In this document: positions 6,544-13,433 of the stretch, piece by piece | Layout: each line of letters opens with the position of its first letter | How positions within the stretch are numbered: position 1 is the stretch's first letter | NCBI GenBank assembly: GCA_030642465.1 | Contig: DAOWNS010000021.1 | Location: forward strand, 1 to 14,289 | Reading direction: 5' to 3' | DNA: 14,289 nucleotides | Source: Candidatus Thorarchaeota archaeon | GTDB lineage: Archaea > Asgardarchaeota > Thorarchaeia > Thorarchaeales > Thorarchaeaceae | The notes under the pieces: generated by a model | Database searches by the model: none | What the model saw: only the letters and a program-made list of their open reading frames with translations | Told to the model about the DNA's origin: nothing | Program-made: the position numbers and the translations under genes

Positions 6544-6736
6544 GTATGAGTGTGTCGTATCAAAGATGACATGCCAATGCCGAAGTTTCGGACTGCCTTG
6601 GCAAGTTCGAGCGATATCGTTGGCATCTCTATCTCCTCAAGATATACTTCCAAGATGATCAATGTGGCTATGAACGACCCGATGGGGGCACGAACTTAGC
6701 TGGCAATGCGTCTTTGATGAAGCGACACATTCGTAC
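6544..6736 (+). ncRNA. Candidate structured non-coding RNA, no known family recognised
   Basis: The ends pair over 29 bp in three blocks: 6544-6557 with 6723-6736 (14 bp), 6559-6568 with 6709-6718 (10 bp), 6572-6576 with 6701-6705 (5 bp). Between them are a 1-by-4 bulge (T against GAAG) and a 3-by-3 internal loop. The three non-Watson-Crick pairs (6547/6733, 6550/6730, 6567/6710) are all G.U when read on the plus strand and would be A.C on the minus strand, so plus-strand transcription is favoured. Inside is a branch: hairpin CCGA-AGTT-TCGG (6580-6591), and a second domain closed by AAGTTCG/CGAACTT (6603-6609 with 6691-6697), then 6617-6626 with 6670-6677 (two-base bulge), capped by TATCT-CCTCA-AGATA (6630-6644). 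I see no RNase P, SRP or box C/D signature. A decayed mobile element with inverted termini is the main alternative. Confidence 0.5.
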
Positions 6737-6746
6737 TATTTTATTG
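6735..6746 (+). terminator. T-rich putative terminator of the RNA candidate
   Basis: ACTATTTTATTG directly follows the closing stem. Archaeal RNA polymerase stops at short U-rich tracts, and this is the first one after the fold. Confidence 0.3.
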
Positions 6747-6784
6747 TGCTCCTATAATCATATGCTTAATCCATCTATCCAAAG

Positions 6785-7345
6785 CTAGTCGGTTGAATGA
6801 CTTTGTCTTTTCTTAGAGAGATCAGATTTTAGCGCAAGAGACGAGGTGAGCTCATCTAAGGCTGCAAGAATCATGCGTTCGGCTGCACGATAGCTCTCTA
6901 CGTCCTCAGTTGACAACTGAACCTTATCGCCCAGTATGTCGCGGATGTTCCTGTAGTTTCCAATCCTTCCAGCTATCTCTTCAAAAGGTCTGAATATCGT
7001 GAATTCAAACAGTCCAAGATAAGCGAGCAGAAGCATTGTATTAAGACAGCGCGTTAGGTTCCTCCGTGCCTGGCTTAGCGTTCTGTTGAATGCTCCACGC
7101 GATACCCCTCGTGCCCTAGTACCCCGACGCGACCTGAATGCCGCCTTGTCATCATAGGGAATGTGGGCTCCATAGTTGTCCTCCACAAGAAGATCGATAA
7201 TTAGTGTTTCAAGTTGAGTTTCAGTGAGCATTGATTGTTTGACTAGGGTCTTCAGTATTGGTTCGCTTAGAACCTGCTTAACGTTAGACCGGATTCGCCC
7301 TTTCGGCACCCCCCGAAATCCTTGGTCGCTCTTATTCGATTCCAA
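6785..7345 (-). CDS. Helix-turn-helix protein (sigma-70 region 4-like), unknown role
   Basis: 186 residues. Residues 39-105 look like a sigma-region-4-type HTH: SMLTETQLETLIIDLL, a basic insert (AAFRSRRGTRARG), then VSRGAFNRTLSQARRNL as recognition helix. A hydrophobic helix (CLNTMLLLAYLGLFEFTIF, 100-118) follows. The C-terminal third is helical and charged, with a possible coiled coil (about 146-175). The start is TTG at 7345 with GGAG about 9 nt upstream; the nearby GTG frame closes after a few codons. It probably binds DNA. It lies between two gaps with strong inverted repeats, and its 3' end faces the RNA candidate. I cannot name a family with confidence. Confidence 0.68.
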   Translation of the reverse strand: MESNKSDQGFRGVPKGRIRSNVKQVLSEPILKTLVKQSMLTETQLETLIIDLLVEDNYGAHIPYDDKAAFRSRRGTRARGVSRGAFNRTLSQARRNLTRCLNTMLLLAYLGLFEFTIFRPFEEIAGRIGNYRNIRDILGDKVQLSTEDVESYRAAERMILAALDELTSSLALKSDLSKKRQSHSTD

Positions 7346-7388
7346 GACTCTTCACTCCATTATTCTAAACGAAATTGATGATTTGGCC

Positions 7389-7451
7389 CCATCATAGTCG
7401 TGAGGAACATGCCTCATATAGCCCAATTTTGGCTGTAGAGGCCTATGATGG
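7389..7451. other. Three-way-junction-like secondary structure
   Basis: Outer stem CCATCATAG (7389-7397) pairs perfectly with CTATGATGG (7443-7451). It encloses hairpin TGAGG-AACATG-CCTCA (7401-7416) and hairpin AGCCCAA-TT-TTGGCT with one bulged C (about 7420-7434). All stems are perfect or single-bulge, so strand cannot be judged from G.U pairs. It lies in the 250-bp gap between the genes ending at 7345 (5' end) and 7596 (3' end). It could be a small RNA, a leader structure, or a DNA cruciform site. Confidence 0.45.
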
Positions 7452-7474
7452 CTGTTCTACATTCAAGTAATGGG

Positions 7475-7510
7475 GGCCTTTTGGCGGATACAATTTTGTA
7501 TACCAAGGCC
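7475..7510. other. Long hairpin with palindromic GGCCTT/AAGGCC base
   Basis: GGCCTT (7475-7480) pairs with AAGGCC (7505-7510). Inside, after a bulge of 5 nt, GGATACAA (7486-7493) pairs with TTGTATACC (7496-7504) with one extra base. The apical loop is only two bases, so the top pair probably opens. It lies 23 bp from the three-way element; the two may form one larger structured region. Confidence 0.4.
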
Positions 7511-7558
7511 TTATGCGAGAGGATTGCGATATATCTTTTATGACCCGTATACCGCCGA

Positions 7559-7574
7559 GTATTATCTGTAATAC
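7559..7574. promoter_or_regulatory. Inverted repeat GTATTA-N4-TAATAC
   Basis: Perfect 6-bp arms, spacer TCTG, just past the stop codon of the 7596-8027 gene. The arms match the inner part of the TGTANTACA motif in the opposite arrangement. Could be a binding site or a short terminator-type hairpin. Confidence 0.3.
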
Positions 7575-7595
7575 CATCCATTTGATTTTGGATTG

Positions 7596-8027
7596 TCAAG
7601 TGGATGATCTTGGCTTAAGAAACCATTCTGAGTCGGGAGATACTATCACAAAACTAAGTATTAGATTCCCGCGGATCTCGTCAAATTTGTAAACTCCAAA
7701 CACATATCTTTCAGATGCAGATTCCCATTCCAAGTGGCCTTGGGCGAGAGTGTGCTTGAAGACAGCTCTACAATGCTTCCTTACTGCGGCGAATAGGTTT
7801 CGGTAATGCCTGCGTTGCGATGGACGGATCCCCCACCTGGAAAGAATGAATCGATTCGCAAGACTGTTGCTTGAGATTAGAACAGACTTCCTCCGCTTCT
7901 GCGTTTTGCTGATGGATGTTTGCAGAGTGTTCCTCAAGCACTCCGGTACGGCTGCAAGAATGGAGGGGGTGGTTATCGGTTCATAAACGATGGACTCGGT
8001 GTTCTTACTGAAAGCGTGCAAGGTCAA
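7596..8027 (-). CDS. Unknown small basic protein
   Basis: Up to 143 residues from a TTG at 8027; no ribosome site decides the start and a shorter protein is possible. Residues 1-40 are low in character. Residues 42-95 are strongly basic (QKRRKSVLISSNSLANRFIL, then RWGIRPSQRRHYRNLFAAVR). Residues 100-140 look like beta strands (SERYVFGVYKFDEIRGNLI, LSFVIVSPDSEWFLK). The basic helical part followed by a beta-hairpin-like tail would suit nucleic-acid binding, but this is inference. A minus-strand TATA-like CTTATAGG lies near 8061-8068 in the shared upstream region with hypF. It might be a decayed gene. Confidence 0.5.
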   Translation of the reverse strand: MTLHAFSKNTESIVYEPITTPSILAAVPECLRNTLQTSISKTQKRRKSVLISSNSLANRFILSRWGIRPSQRRHYRNLFAAVRKHCRAVFKHTLAQGHLEWESASERYVFGVYKFDEIRGNLILSFVIVSPDSEWFLKPRSST

Positions 8028-8060
8028 TCATACAAGTGTCCTGATATTTCCTTAAGAGGT

Positions 8061-8079
8061 CCTATAAGGTCACATGTGA
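8061..8079. promoter_or_regulatory. Shared TATA-like element plus TCACATGTGA palindrome
   Basis: CCTATAAGG reads as a TATA-like box in both directions (CCTTATAGG on the minus strand). It is followed at 8070-8079 by the perfect 10-bp palindrome TCACATGTGA. It lies midway in the 115-bp gap between the divergent starts of the 7596-8027 gene and hypF, so one bound protein could control both. Confidence 0.35.
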
Positions 8080-8142
8080 TTTGTTGTTACTTCACTGGAT
8101 TAATATCATGACCAAACAAGGCTTCTGAGAGGTCTTTACTCG

Positions 8143-10512
8143 GTGAAACGCAGAGCCAGCATCCATGTCACAGGAATCGTACAGGGCGTAGGCTTTCGAC
8201 CGTTTGTGTATCGTGTTGCAAAATCGCTTTCTCTAGTAGGATTTGTCTTGAATCTTGGCGATGCAGGTGTTCAAATTGTTGTTGAGGGTGATTCAAAGAA
8301 TATCGAGAAACTAATACATGAAATTGAGCAAGATCCTCCATCCATATCACGGGTGGATAAACTCGACATCGAATGGAAAGAATTAGGAACTCCCTTCGAT
8401 GATTTCATCATTAGGAAATCCTCTTCCTCCAGGAGTACTGGATTGGGTCCCGACATACCCCCTGACATTGCAATCTGCTCGACCTGCATCGCTGACCTGA
8501 CTAGTCCCACTTCAAGATGGTACCTGTATCCATTTACTTCCTGTGCTGCTTGTGGTCCAAGGTTCTCAACAATTACTGACCTTCCCTATGACAGACCCAA
8601 TACCACAATGGTTGATTTTCCCCTATGTGATACTTGTAATACAGGTTATACAAGTCCACTTGACCGCAGGTATCATGCTCAGACTACTGCTTGTGAAGAA
8701 TGTGGACCTACCTATCGACTTGTGGATGCACACAACCGACCAGCTGCAGATGCCGACCCGATTGCTGGTGCTGCAGAACTTTTGTCTCAGGGATCTATTA
8801 TTGCAGTTCAAGGAATAGGAGGAACTCATTTGGTCACGAAAGTGACCGATGTCGATCCCATACGAAAGCTTAGGATTCGGAAACAGAGAGCGTATCGACC
8901 TTTTGCCATCATGGCAAGAAACCTTGATGCTGTTAGAGCATTTTCAAGACCCACGCAGATGGAGGAGCAACTAGTCACTTCATGGAGAAGACCAATTGTA
9001 CTCATGAAAAAGCGAAACTGGATTGATGAAAGAAATCAGCTATCTGAGGGGGCAAGTACAATGTCTGACGAATCTTTGGAGCTGATTTCTCCAGGGCTTG
9101 ACACTGTGGGAGTGATGCTTCCGTATTCTCCTCTTCATTATCTGTTGTTTCATTCTATAGAGGAGCCAGCACTAGTCATGACGAGTGCGAATCCCACAGG
9201 ACTCCCAATGTACATTCATCCTGACACCATCATGTCCAAGCTAAAGGGTGTTGCAGACTATTTTCTTGTTCATAATAGGAGAATACACCAAAGGGCAGAT
9301 GATTCTGTCATTAAGGCCATCAGCAATGACAATGCGGTCTTCGTGCGACGAGCAAGGGGTTACGTACCTGATTCAATTAGGCTGGAGGAATCTCATGGCC
9401 CGTCAACAGTAGTTGCAGTAGGTCCAGAAGAAAAGACGACTGGCGCGGTATTGAAGTCTAGGCGCATTTACGTCACGCAGCACATCGGCGACACAGACCG
9501 ACTTGAAAACATCGAATTCCTGTCTGACGCTTTGAATCATATGACTCATCTGTTGGCTGTGGATCAGATTAATGCGGTGGCTTGTGACGCCCATCCGGAA
9601 TTCCTAACTACTGAATTTGCAGAAACACTATCATTGGCCAAGGACGTTCCACTCGTCCGGGTACAGCACCATCATGCGCACTTAGCATCCCTCATGGTTG
9701 ACCATCAACTGCCATCCAATACACGTATTATTTGTATTACAGCCGATGGATTTGGTTATGGGGGTGATGGTAGTGCATGGGGTGGTGAAGTCCTCGTAGG
9801 AAGCTTCGAAGAGTATGCAAGAATCGGAGGGCTGGAACACACCATGTATGCTGGCGGAGATCTTTCTGCAAAGTATGCAGTAAGACCATTCGTTGGGCTG
9901 CTTCGAAAGGAACTAAGCTTACGTGAGATGTTGGATGTTGTTGAAGGAAGCTTAATTGCTCCCGATATAGACACTACGGAAGAGTCACTGTCATTGCTCA
10001 TTGAAGCGACCAAACGAAAAGTGAATGCTGTTCAAAGCAGCAGTGCTGGACGGTATCTTGATGCAGTAGCAATAGCACTGGGGATTTGCTCAGAGAATAC
10101 CTATGATGGTGAGTGTCCTATGAAACTTGAATCAGTTGCTCATAAAACGAAGATTCGGCTTGAACCCAGATTTAATACAAACAATCGCGGTACATTCTTG
10201 GATATTGCTGAATCACTAAAGCAATTGCTTGAGCTCAAGAAAGATGGAGCCAAACCTGTTGAACTCGCTTATGCAGCTCAATGGTACCTTGGTGAATCAC
10301 TTGCCACGATAGCTTGTGATGCAGCACATAATGAGGGTTTGGATTATGTAGGGTTCTCTGGAGGTGTTGCATTAAATCGGATCATAACAAAGGCAATCAT
10401 CAACCATATCACCAACGAGCATCTCACACCATTGATCCATAGGCATATTCCACCTGGCGATGGAGGAATTTCATCCGGTCAAGCCATTATTGCAGCAGCA
10501 AAGCTTGCATGA
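8143..10512 (+). CDS. hypF: Carbamoyltransferase HypF, [NiFe]-hydrogenase maturation
   Basis: Makes thiocarbamate on HypE from carbamoyl phosphate and ATP, the source of the CN ligands of the [NiFe] site. Domains in order: acylphosphatase (1-90, with VQGVGFRPFVYR); two zinc-finger motifs with Cys pairs at 112/115, 134/137, 162/165 and 184/187; YrdC-like domain (about 205-390, with KQRAYRPFAIMARN); Kae1-like carbamoyltransferase domain (about 420-789) with metal-site histidines in VQHHHAHLAS (509-513) and DGFGYGGDGSAWGGE. The 789-residue length is normal to slightly long, and all domains are intact. The GTG start has GAGAGGT about 9 nt upstream and begins exactly at the acylphosphatase domain. 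No other hyp or hydrogenase gene is in the window. Its end lies 6 bp from the convergent iorB end. Confidence 0.96.
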   Translation: MKRRASIHVTGIVQGVGFRPFVYRVAKSLSLVGFVLNLGDAGVQIVVEGDSKNIEKLIHEIEQDPPSISRVDKLDIEWKELGTPFDDFIIRKSSSSRSTGLGPDIPPDIAICSTCIADLTSPTSRWYLYPFTSCAACGPRFSTITDLPYDRPNTTMVDFPLCDTCNTGYTSPLDRRYHAQTTACEECGPTYRLVDAHNRPAADADPIAGAAELLSQGSIIAVQGIGGTHLVTKVTDVDPIRKLRIRKQRAYRPFAIMARNLDAVRAFSRPTQMEEQLVTSWRRPIVLMKKRNWIDERNQLSEGASTMSDESLELISPGLDTVGVMLPYSPLHYLLFHSIEEPALVMTSANPTGLPMYIHPDTIMSKLKGVADYFLVHNRRIHQRADDSVIKAISNDNAVFVRRARGYVPDSIRLEESHGPSTVVAVGPEEKTTGAVLKSRRIYVTQHIGDTDRLENIEFLSDALNHMTHLLAVDQINAVACDAHPEFLTTEFAETLSLAKDVPLVRVQHHHAHLASLMVDHQLPSNTRIICITADGFGYGGDGSAWGGEVLVGSFEEYARIGGLEHTMYAGGDLSAKYAVRPFVGLLRKELSLREMLDVVEGSLIAPDIDTTEESLSLLIEATKRKVNAVQSSSAGRYLDAVAIALGICSENTYDGECPMKLESVAHKTKIRLEPRFNTNNRGTFLDIAESLKQLLELKKDGAKPVELAYAAQWYLGESLATIACDAAHNEGLDYVGFSGGVALNRIITKAIINHITNEHLTPLIHRHIPPGDGGISSGQAIIAAAKLA

Positions 10513-10518
10513 TAGATG

Positions 10519-11127
10519 TTAGCGATTGAGATTTTCGACCTTTTTACGACCCATCTTGACTGCTTTGATATTGATTGATTCAAACTTCTTTGAGAAAGTG
10601 TTGCGGACTGCATCTATAGCTGCTTTTTCGGTTATCGGAGTCAATCCTGTACCAATGATAGCGCCAAGCATAATCATGTTAAGTGCTCTTGAACTCCCTG
10701 CTTCCTTTGCCATCACCATTGCATCGAATTCAAGGATGTGATTAGTGAACTTACGAATGCCGTCAATGATTTCTTTGTTTGGAGGGTATGATGCCTTGCC
10801 CATTGAAACTGCTACGGGATACTGTATATGCGAACTCAGCAAAACGCATCCATCTTCTCGAATCATGTGGGCTTCACGCAGTGTTTCAACTGGTTCGAAA
10901 CCAACAAGAAGATCAGCTGTTCCTGGGTCTACTATTGGACCTCGCGCACCAGCACCGATGCGAACAGTGCATACCACATGACCTCCTCTTTGGGCCATTC
11001 CATGAATTTCGCCCACGCGGACATTGTGCGAATCCGATAGAGCAGCCTTTGCTAGTATCTCTGCCAATGTAAGGACACCTTGGCCTCCGACGCCTGAGAT
11101 GACAATATTCACTGTATTACTCTTCAT
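10519..11127 (-). CDS. iorB: Indolepyruvate:ferredoxin oxidoreductase, beta subunit
   Basis: 202 residues. Begins MKSNTVNIVISGVGGQGVLT, the gamma-domain signature of 2-oxoacid:ferredoxin oxidoreductases (GVGGQG), followed by GMAQRGGHVVCTVRIG, as in IorB. With IorA it oxidises aryl-pyruvates from Phe, Tyr and Trp transamination to aryl-acetyl-CoA, CO2 and reduced ferredoxin in the cytoplasm. The frame is open further upstream, but the ATG at 11127 is preferred. AGGAGG lies 9 nt before it, whereas the earlier ATG at 11136 sits directly against that ribosome site. One base separates it from the iorA stop codon, so the pair is translationally coupled. Confidence 0.95.
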   Translation of the reverse strand: MKSNTVNIVISGVGGQGVLTLAEILAKAALSDSHNVRVGEIHGMAQRGGHVVCTVRIGAGARGPIVDPGTADLLVGFEPVETLREAHMIREDGCVLLSSHIQYPVAVSMGKASYPPNKEIIDGIRKFTNHILEFDAMVMAKEAGSSRALNMIMLGAIIGTGLTPITEKAAIDAVRNTFSKKFESINIKAVKMGRKKVENLNR

Positions 11128-11128
11128 T

Positions 11129-13021
11129 CTAGGCATCCTCCTGTTTGATTGCACCTTGTGGACATACAGCAACACATGTTCCGCAATAATTACACATTGT
11201 CTGATCAATCACTGCCTGCCCGGTTTTCGTATCGAGATACATGGCTGGACATGACAAGCGATTCAAACAGCGCTTGCATGAATTGCAGAGTTCAGAATCG
11301 ACGTAGTAAGGCTGGGGGACCTTGCCGGTCTTGCGGCGCTCAGCGGCTTCAAGGAGTGCACAAGGAGCAATTGAAACTAGTACTGATGGTTTGTGATTTT
11401 CTCTTGTCCATGTAGTCATTTCTCGAACCGCAGCAACAAGATCTGCTAGGGAGGCGAATGGATTGATTGTCTTCACATATTCAACTCCAAGGCCCTTGCA
11501 GACCTTTGCAATGTTGAGTGGCGGTACCTTTTCCTGCATTCCTGTGACACCAGTTCCTGGATGAGGCTGGTGTCCGGTCATTGCAGTTGTGCGGTTGTCA
11601 AGTATGACTAGACTAATTCTATGCTGATTGTAGACAGCATTGGCAATCCCAGGTAATCCAGCTGCAAAGAAAGTACTGTCACCTATGGTAGCAACGATAT
11701 CTTGGTCTGTGACTTCAGCGAGACCGCAGGCAGTTGTAACTGAAGAACCCATGTCAAATAGAATGTCAGCAGTTTCCAATGGTGGTGCAATGCTGAGCGT
11801 GTAACATCCGATATCCGATGGGTAGATTGCTTTTCCACGTGTAGCTACTCGAATTGCATAGTACGTGGCCCTGTGAGGACATCCAGCACAAAGAAGTGGA
11901 GGTCGTGGAGGCAACCCTGAGATTTCACTGGCTTTTTGATCAATTGCCTTCCAGTTAATACTTGTATTACGATTCAGAATCTTCGAGAGAGCTTCAATCA
12001 CAATTCGTGGATTGTATTCGAGTATTCGAGGGAAGAAACCCTGCTCTTTGCCGAGAATGTCTACCTTGATTTCATTGAGCTGTGCAATCCTTCTAGCATG
12101 TGTTTCCAAGAACGGATCAAGTTCTTCGACTATCACCACTTGCTTGTGGCGCTTGAGAAATTTTGATATCATCTTTTCAGGAACAGGATGTGTCATTCCA
12201 AGCTTCAAGGTTTCAGCATCAATGTCTAGGGTCGACAGAGCTTCAACTACGTAATTGTATGAAACTCCGCTAGTTATTATCCCTAGGCTTCCACTGCCAG
12301 TTATGAAATTGAGCTTCGTTGATTCTGAAATCTCCATTGCAAGCTCCATCTGCTTCAAGAGCCAAGGATGACGAACTCGAGCAACTGATGGTATGGGTAC
12401 GAATCTGAATGGTTCTTTGACGAATTCGATTGTCTTTGGTCTATCTCGAATCGGGCCGAATGTAACTGGCGATCTAGTATGATTGACCCGGGTGGTAGTG
12501 CGGAAGAGGATTGGCAGCTCGAGTTTTTCCGAGATTTCATAGGCCTCGAGCAACATTGATTTCGCCTCGGCGGGATCAGACGGTTCTACTAAAGGCATGT
12601 TACCCATTAGTGCATAGTAACGAGAATCATTCTCGTTTTGGGAGCTCCACATGCTTGGATCATCGGCAACAACTATTACCATCGCTCCTCGAATTCCGAC
12701 ATAGGCCAGTGAAAAGAATGGGTCAGCTGCCACATTGAGCCCAGGTCCTTTGCACACCATCATGGACCGAACGCCAGCCACTGCAGCGGCTCCAGCAACT
12801 TCCATTGCAACTTTTTCATTAGTACTGAATTCGAAATAGAAATTGGGGATGTGTGGTGCCATGAAAGTGAGATTGTCTCCTATTTCACTGCTTGGAGTAC
12901 CTGGGTACAAAGCAACCAGACGCACTCCTGCCTCAAGTACACCGCGTGCTATTGATTCATTGGCAAGTAGAAGTACCTTTTTGCCAACATTGTCTTCCAA
13001 AAGCTGTTTCGGCTTTGTCAA
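11129..13021 (-). CDS. iorA: Indolepyruvate:ferredoxin oxidoreductase, alpha subunit
   Basis: 630 residues, normal for IorA. The N-terminal pyrimidine-binding/transketolase-like domain starts near LLANESIARGVLEAGVRLVA, with YPGTPSSEI and MVCKGPGLNVAADP. A TPP-binding domain contains GDSTFFAAGLPGIANAVYN and DNRTTAMTGHQPHPGTGV. The C-terminal ferredoxin domain has two [4Fe-4S] motifs with Cys at 579, 582, 585, 591 and 610, 613, 616, 620. The first has the longer last spacing seen in IorA. The start is TTG, well supported by GGAGG 7 nt upstream. The first gene of iorAB, it has a leader of about 140 nt. A palindromic operator lies at the inferred transcription start. Confidence 0.96.
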   Translation of the reverse strand: MTKPKQLLEDNVGKKVLLLANESIARGVLEAGVRLVALYPGTPSSEIGDNLTFMAPHIPNFYFEFSTNEKVAMEVAGAAAVAGVRSMMVCKGPGLNVAADPFFSLAYVGIRGAMVIVVADDPSMWSSQNENDSRYYALMGNMPLVEPSDPAEAKSMLLEAYEISEKLELPILFRTTTRVNHTRSPVTFGPIRDRPKTIEFVKEPFRFVPIPSVARVRHPWLLKQMELAMEISESTKLNFITGSGSLGIITSGVSYNYVVEALSTLDIDAETLKLGMTHPVPEKMISKFLKRHKQVVIVEELDPFLETHARRIAQLNEIKVDILGKEQGFFPRILEYNPRIVIEALSKILNRNTSINWKAIDQKASEISGLPPRPPLLCAGCPHRATYYAIRVATRGKAIYPSDIGCYTLSIAPPLETADILFDMGSSVTTACGLAEVTDQDIVATIGDSTFFAAGLPGIANAVYNQHRISLVILDNRTTAMTGHQPHPGTGVTGMQEKVPPLNIAKVCKGLGVEYVKTINPFASLADLVAAVREMTTWTRENHKPSVLVSIAPCALLEAAERRKTGKVPQPYYVDSELCNSCKRCLNRLSCPAMYLDTKTGQAVIDQTMCNYCGTCVAVCPQGAIKQEDA

Positions 13022-13035
13022 TGATTGGCCTCCTT

Positions 13036-13051
13036 ACATTCACATGAATGT
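13036..13051. promoter_or_regulatory. Inverted repeat ACATTCA-CA-TGAATGT next to the iorA ribosome site
   Basis: Perfect 7-bp arms with a 2-nt spacer, adjoining the GGAGG of iorA in the leader. A two-base loop is too small for a full RNA hairpin unless the top pair opens. It may be a DNA site or a weak translation-control element. It shares the N2-spaced design, but not the arm sequence, of the AGAACA-N2-TGTTCT sites. Confidence 0.3.
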
Positions 13052-13155
13052 CGTCGGGCGAAGAAAGAATCAGGGGTATCAGTCTTACGGTACTGGACCT
13101 TATGGACGCAGATCACCAAAACTCACGAATTCAGAGATACAACCAACAATTTCTA

Positions 13156-13171
13156 TGGAACACGTGTTCCA
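13156..13171. promoter_or_regulatory. Operator palindrome TGGAACACGTGTTCCA at the iorAB promoter
   Basis: Perfect 16-bp palindrome with core GAAC-ACGT-GTTC. Its centre lies about 25 bp downstream of the iorA TATA centre (13188), that is at the expected +1. A bound repressor would block iorAB initiation. The core is shared with 13434-13453 and, with one change, 13796-13809. Confidence 0.6.
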
Positions 13172-13181
13172 AGCACCTGGA

Positions 13182-13193
13182 TCATATATTATA
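13182..13193 (-). promoter_or_regulatory. TATA box of iorAB
   Basis: Reads TATAATATATGA on the minus strand. It is the best TATA-like element upstream of iorA and predicts a transcript start near 13163 and a leader of about 140 nt. Confidence 0.5.
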
Positions 13194-13229
13194 CATATAG
13201 CTATCCCTGTATTCGGCTAATATGACATA

Positions 13230-13251
13230 ACACCCCTTCATTTCCACTGGA
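13230..13251. repeat. Direct repeat copy 1 (ACACCCC...TTTCCACTGGA)
   Basis: 22 bp that match 13361-13384 over ACACCCC, TT and TTTCCACTGGA with small changes and a 2-bp length difference. Its end contains a near-palindrome TTTCCA-C-TGGAGA. Both copies have the same orientation and bracket an A/T-rich, promoter-like segment. Confidence 0.5.
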
Positions 13252-13305
13252 GAATAAGCTGTGAGATGCGCTGGGTGGTTATATATATAATATAATAAAA
13301 TGGAG

Positions 13306-13431
13306 ATGATTATCGGGTTTCGAAACAGCTATATATACTTTTTGACATTTATTCTAATCGACACCCCCTTAATTTTCCACTGGAAACACAGGGGTAAGGG
13401 ACCCGCACCGATCACAGCAAACTTCGAATAA
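13306..13431 (+). CDS. Possible 41-residue leaderless small protein
   Basis: Short frame MIIGFRNSYIYFLTFILIDT... ending at TAA 13429-13431. It has one hydrophobic stretch (about residues 9-24, enough for a membrane span) and a basic tail. The ATG at 13306 lies about 24 bp downstream of the strong TATA-like run TTATATATATAATATAA, the spacing expected for a leaderless archaeal transcript; ATG 13300 is in the same frame. There is no ribosome site, and the frame overlaps direct repeat copy 2. It may equally be noncoding. Confidence 0.22.
   Translation: MIIGFRNSYIYFLTFILIDTPLIFHWKHRGKGPAPITANFE
13361..13384. repeat. Direct repeat copy 2, containing palindrome TTTCCACTGGAAA
   Basis: 24 bp related to 13230-13251. 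Its 3' part extends into the perfect odd palindrome TTTCCA-C-TGGAAA (13374-13386). Spacing between the copies is 131 bp start to start. Candidate second operator class or remnant of a duplication. Confidence 0.5.
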
Positions 13432-13433
13432 TC

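Larger units (their letters stand above)
6388..6784. other. 397-bp gene-free interval with promoter elements and a structured RNA candidate
   Basis: No convincing protein frame on either strand. Contents in order: a TTTTATCTA-like minus-strand TATA near 6425-6435 for the gene at 5110-6387; palindrome 6456-6466; TTATACA plus-strand TATA-like box at 6474-6480; inverted repeat 6504-6519; RNA-like fold 6544-6736; T-rich stretch 6735-6746. Confidence 0.6.

Noticed and set aside
6544..6736. Reading the inverted arms as terminal repeats of an insertion sequence or MITE
   Set aside because: No transposase, no target-site duplication at either end, nested internal stems, and G.U-only deviations favour RNA; kept as the main alternative.
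7414..7599. 61-residue minus-strand frame overlapping the end of the 7596-8027 gene by 4 bases
   Set aside because: The overlap looks like translational coupling, but the frame runs through the structured 7389-7510 region, has a TTG start without a ribosome site, and its product has no protein-like pattern.
13391..13404. GGGTAAGGGACCC hairpin as an intrinsic terminator
   Set aside because: Only a 4-bp stem and no T-tract follows on either strand.
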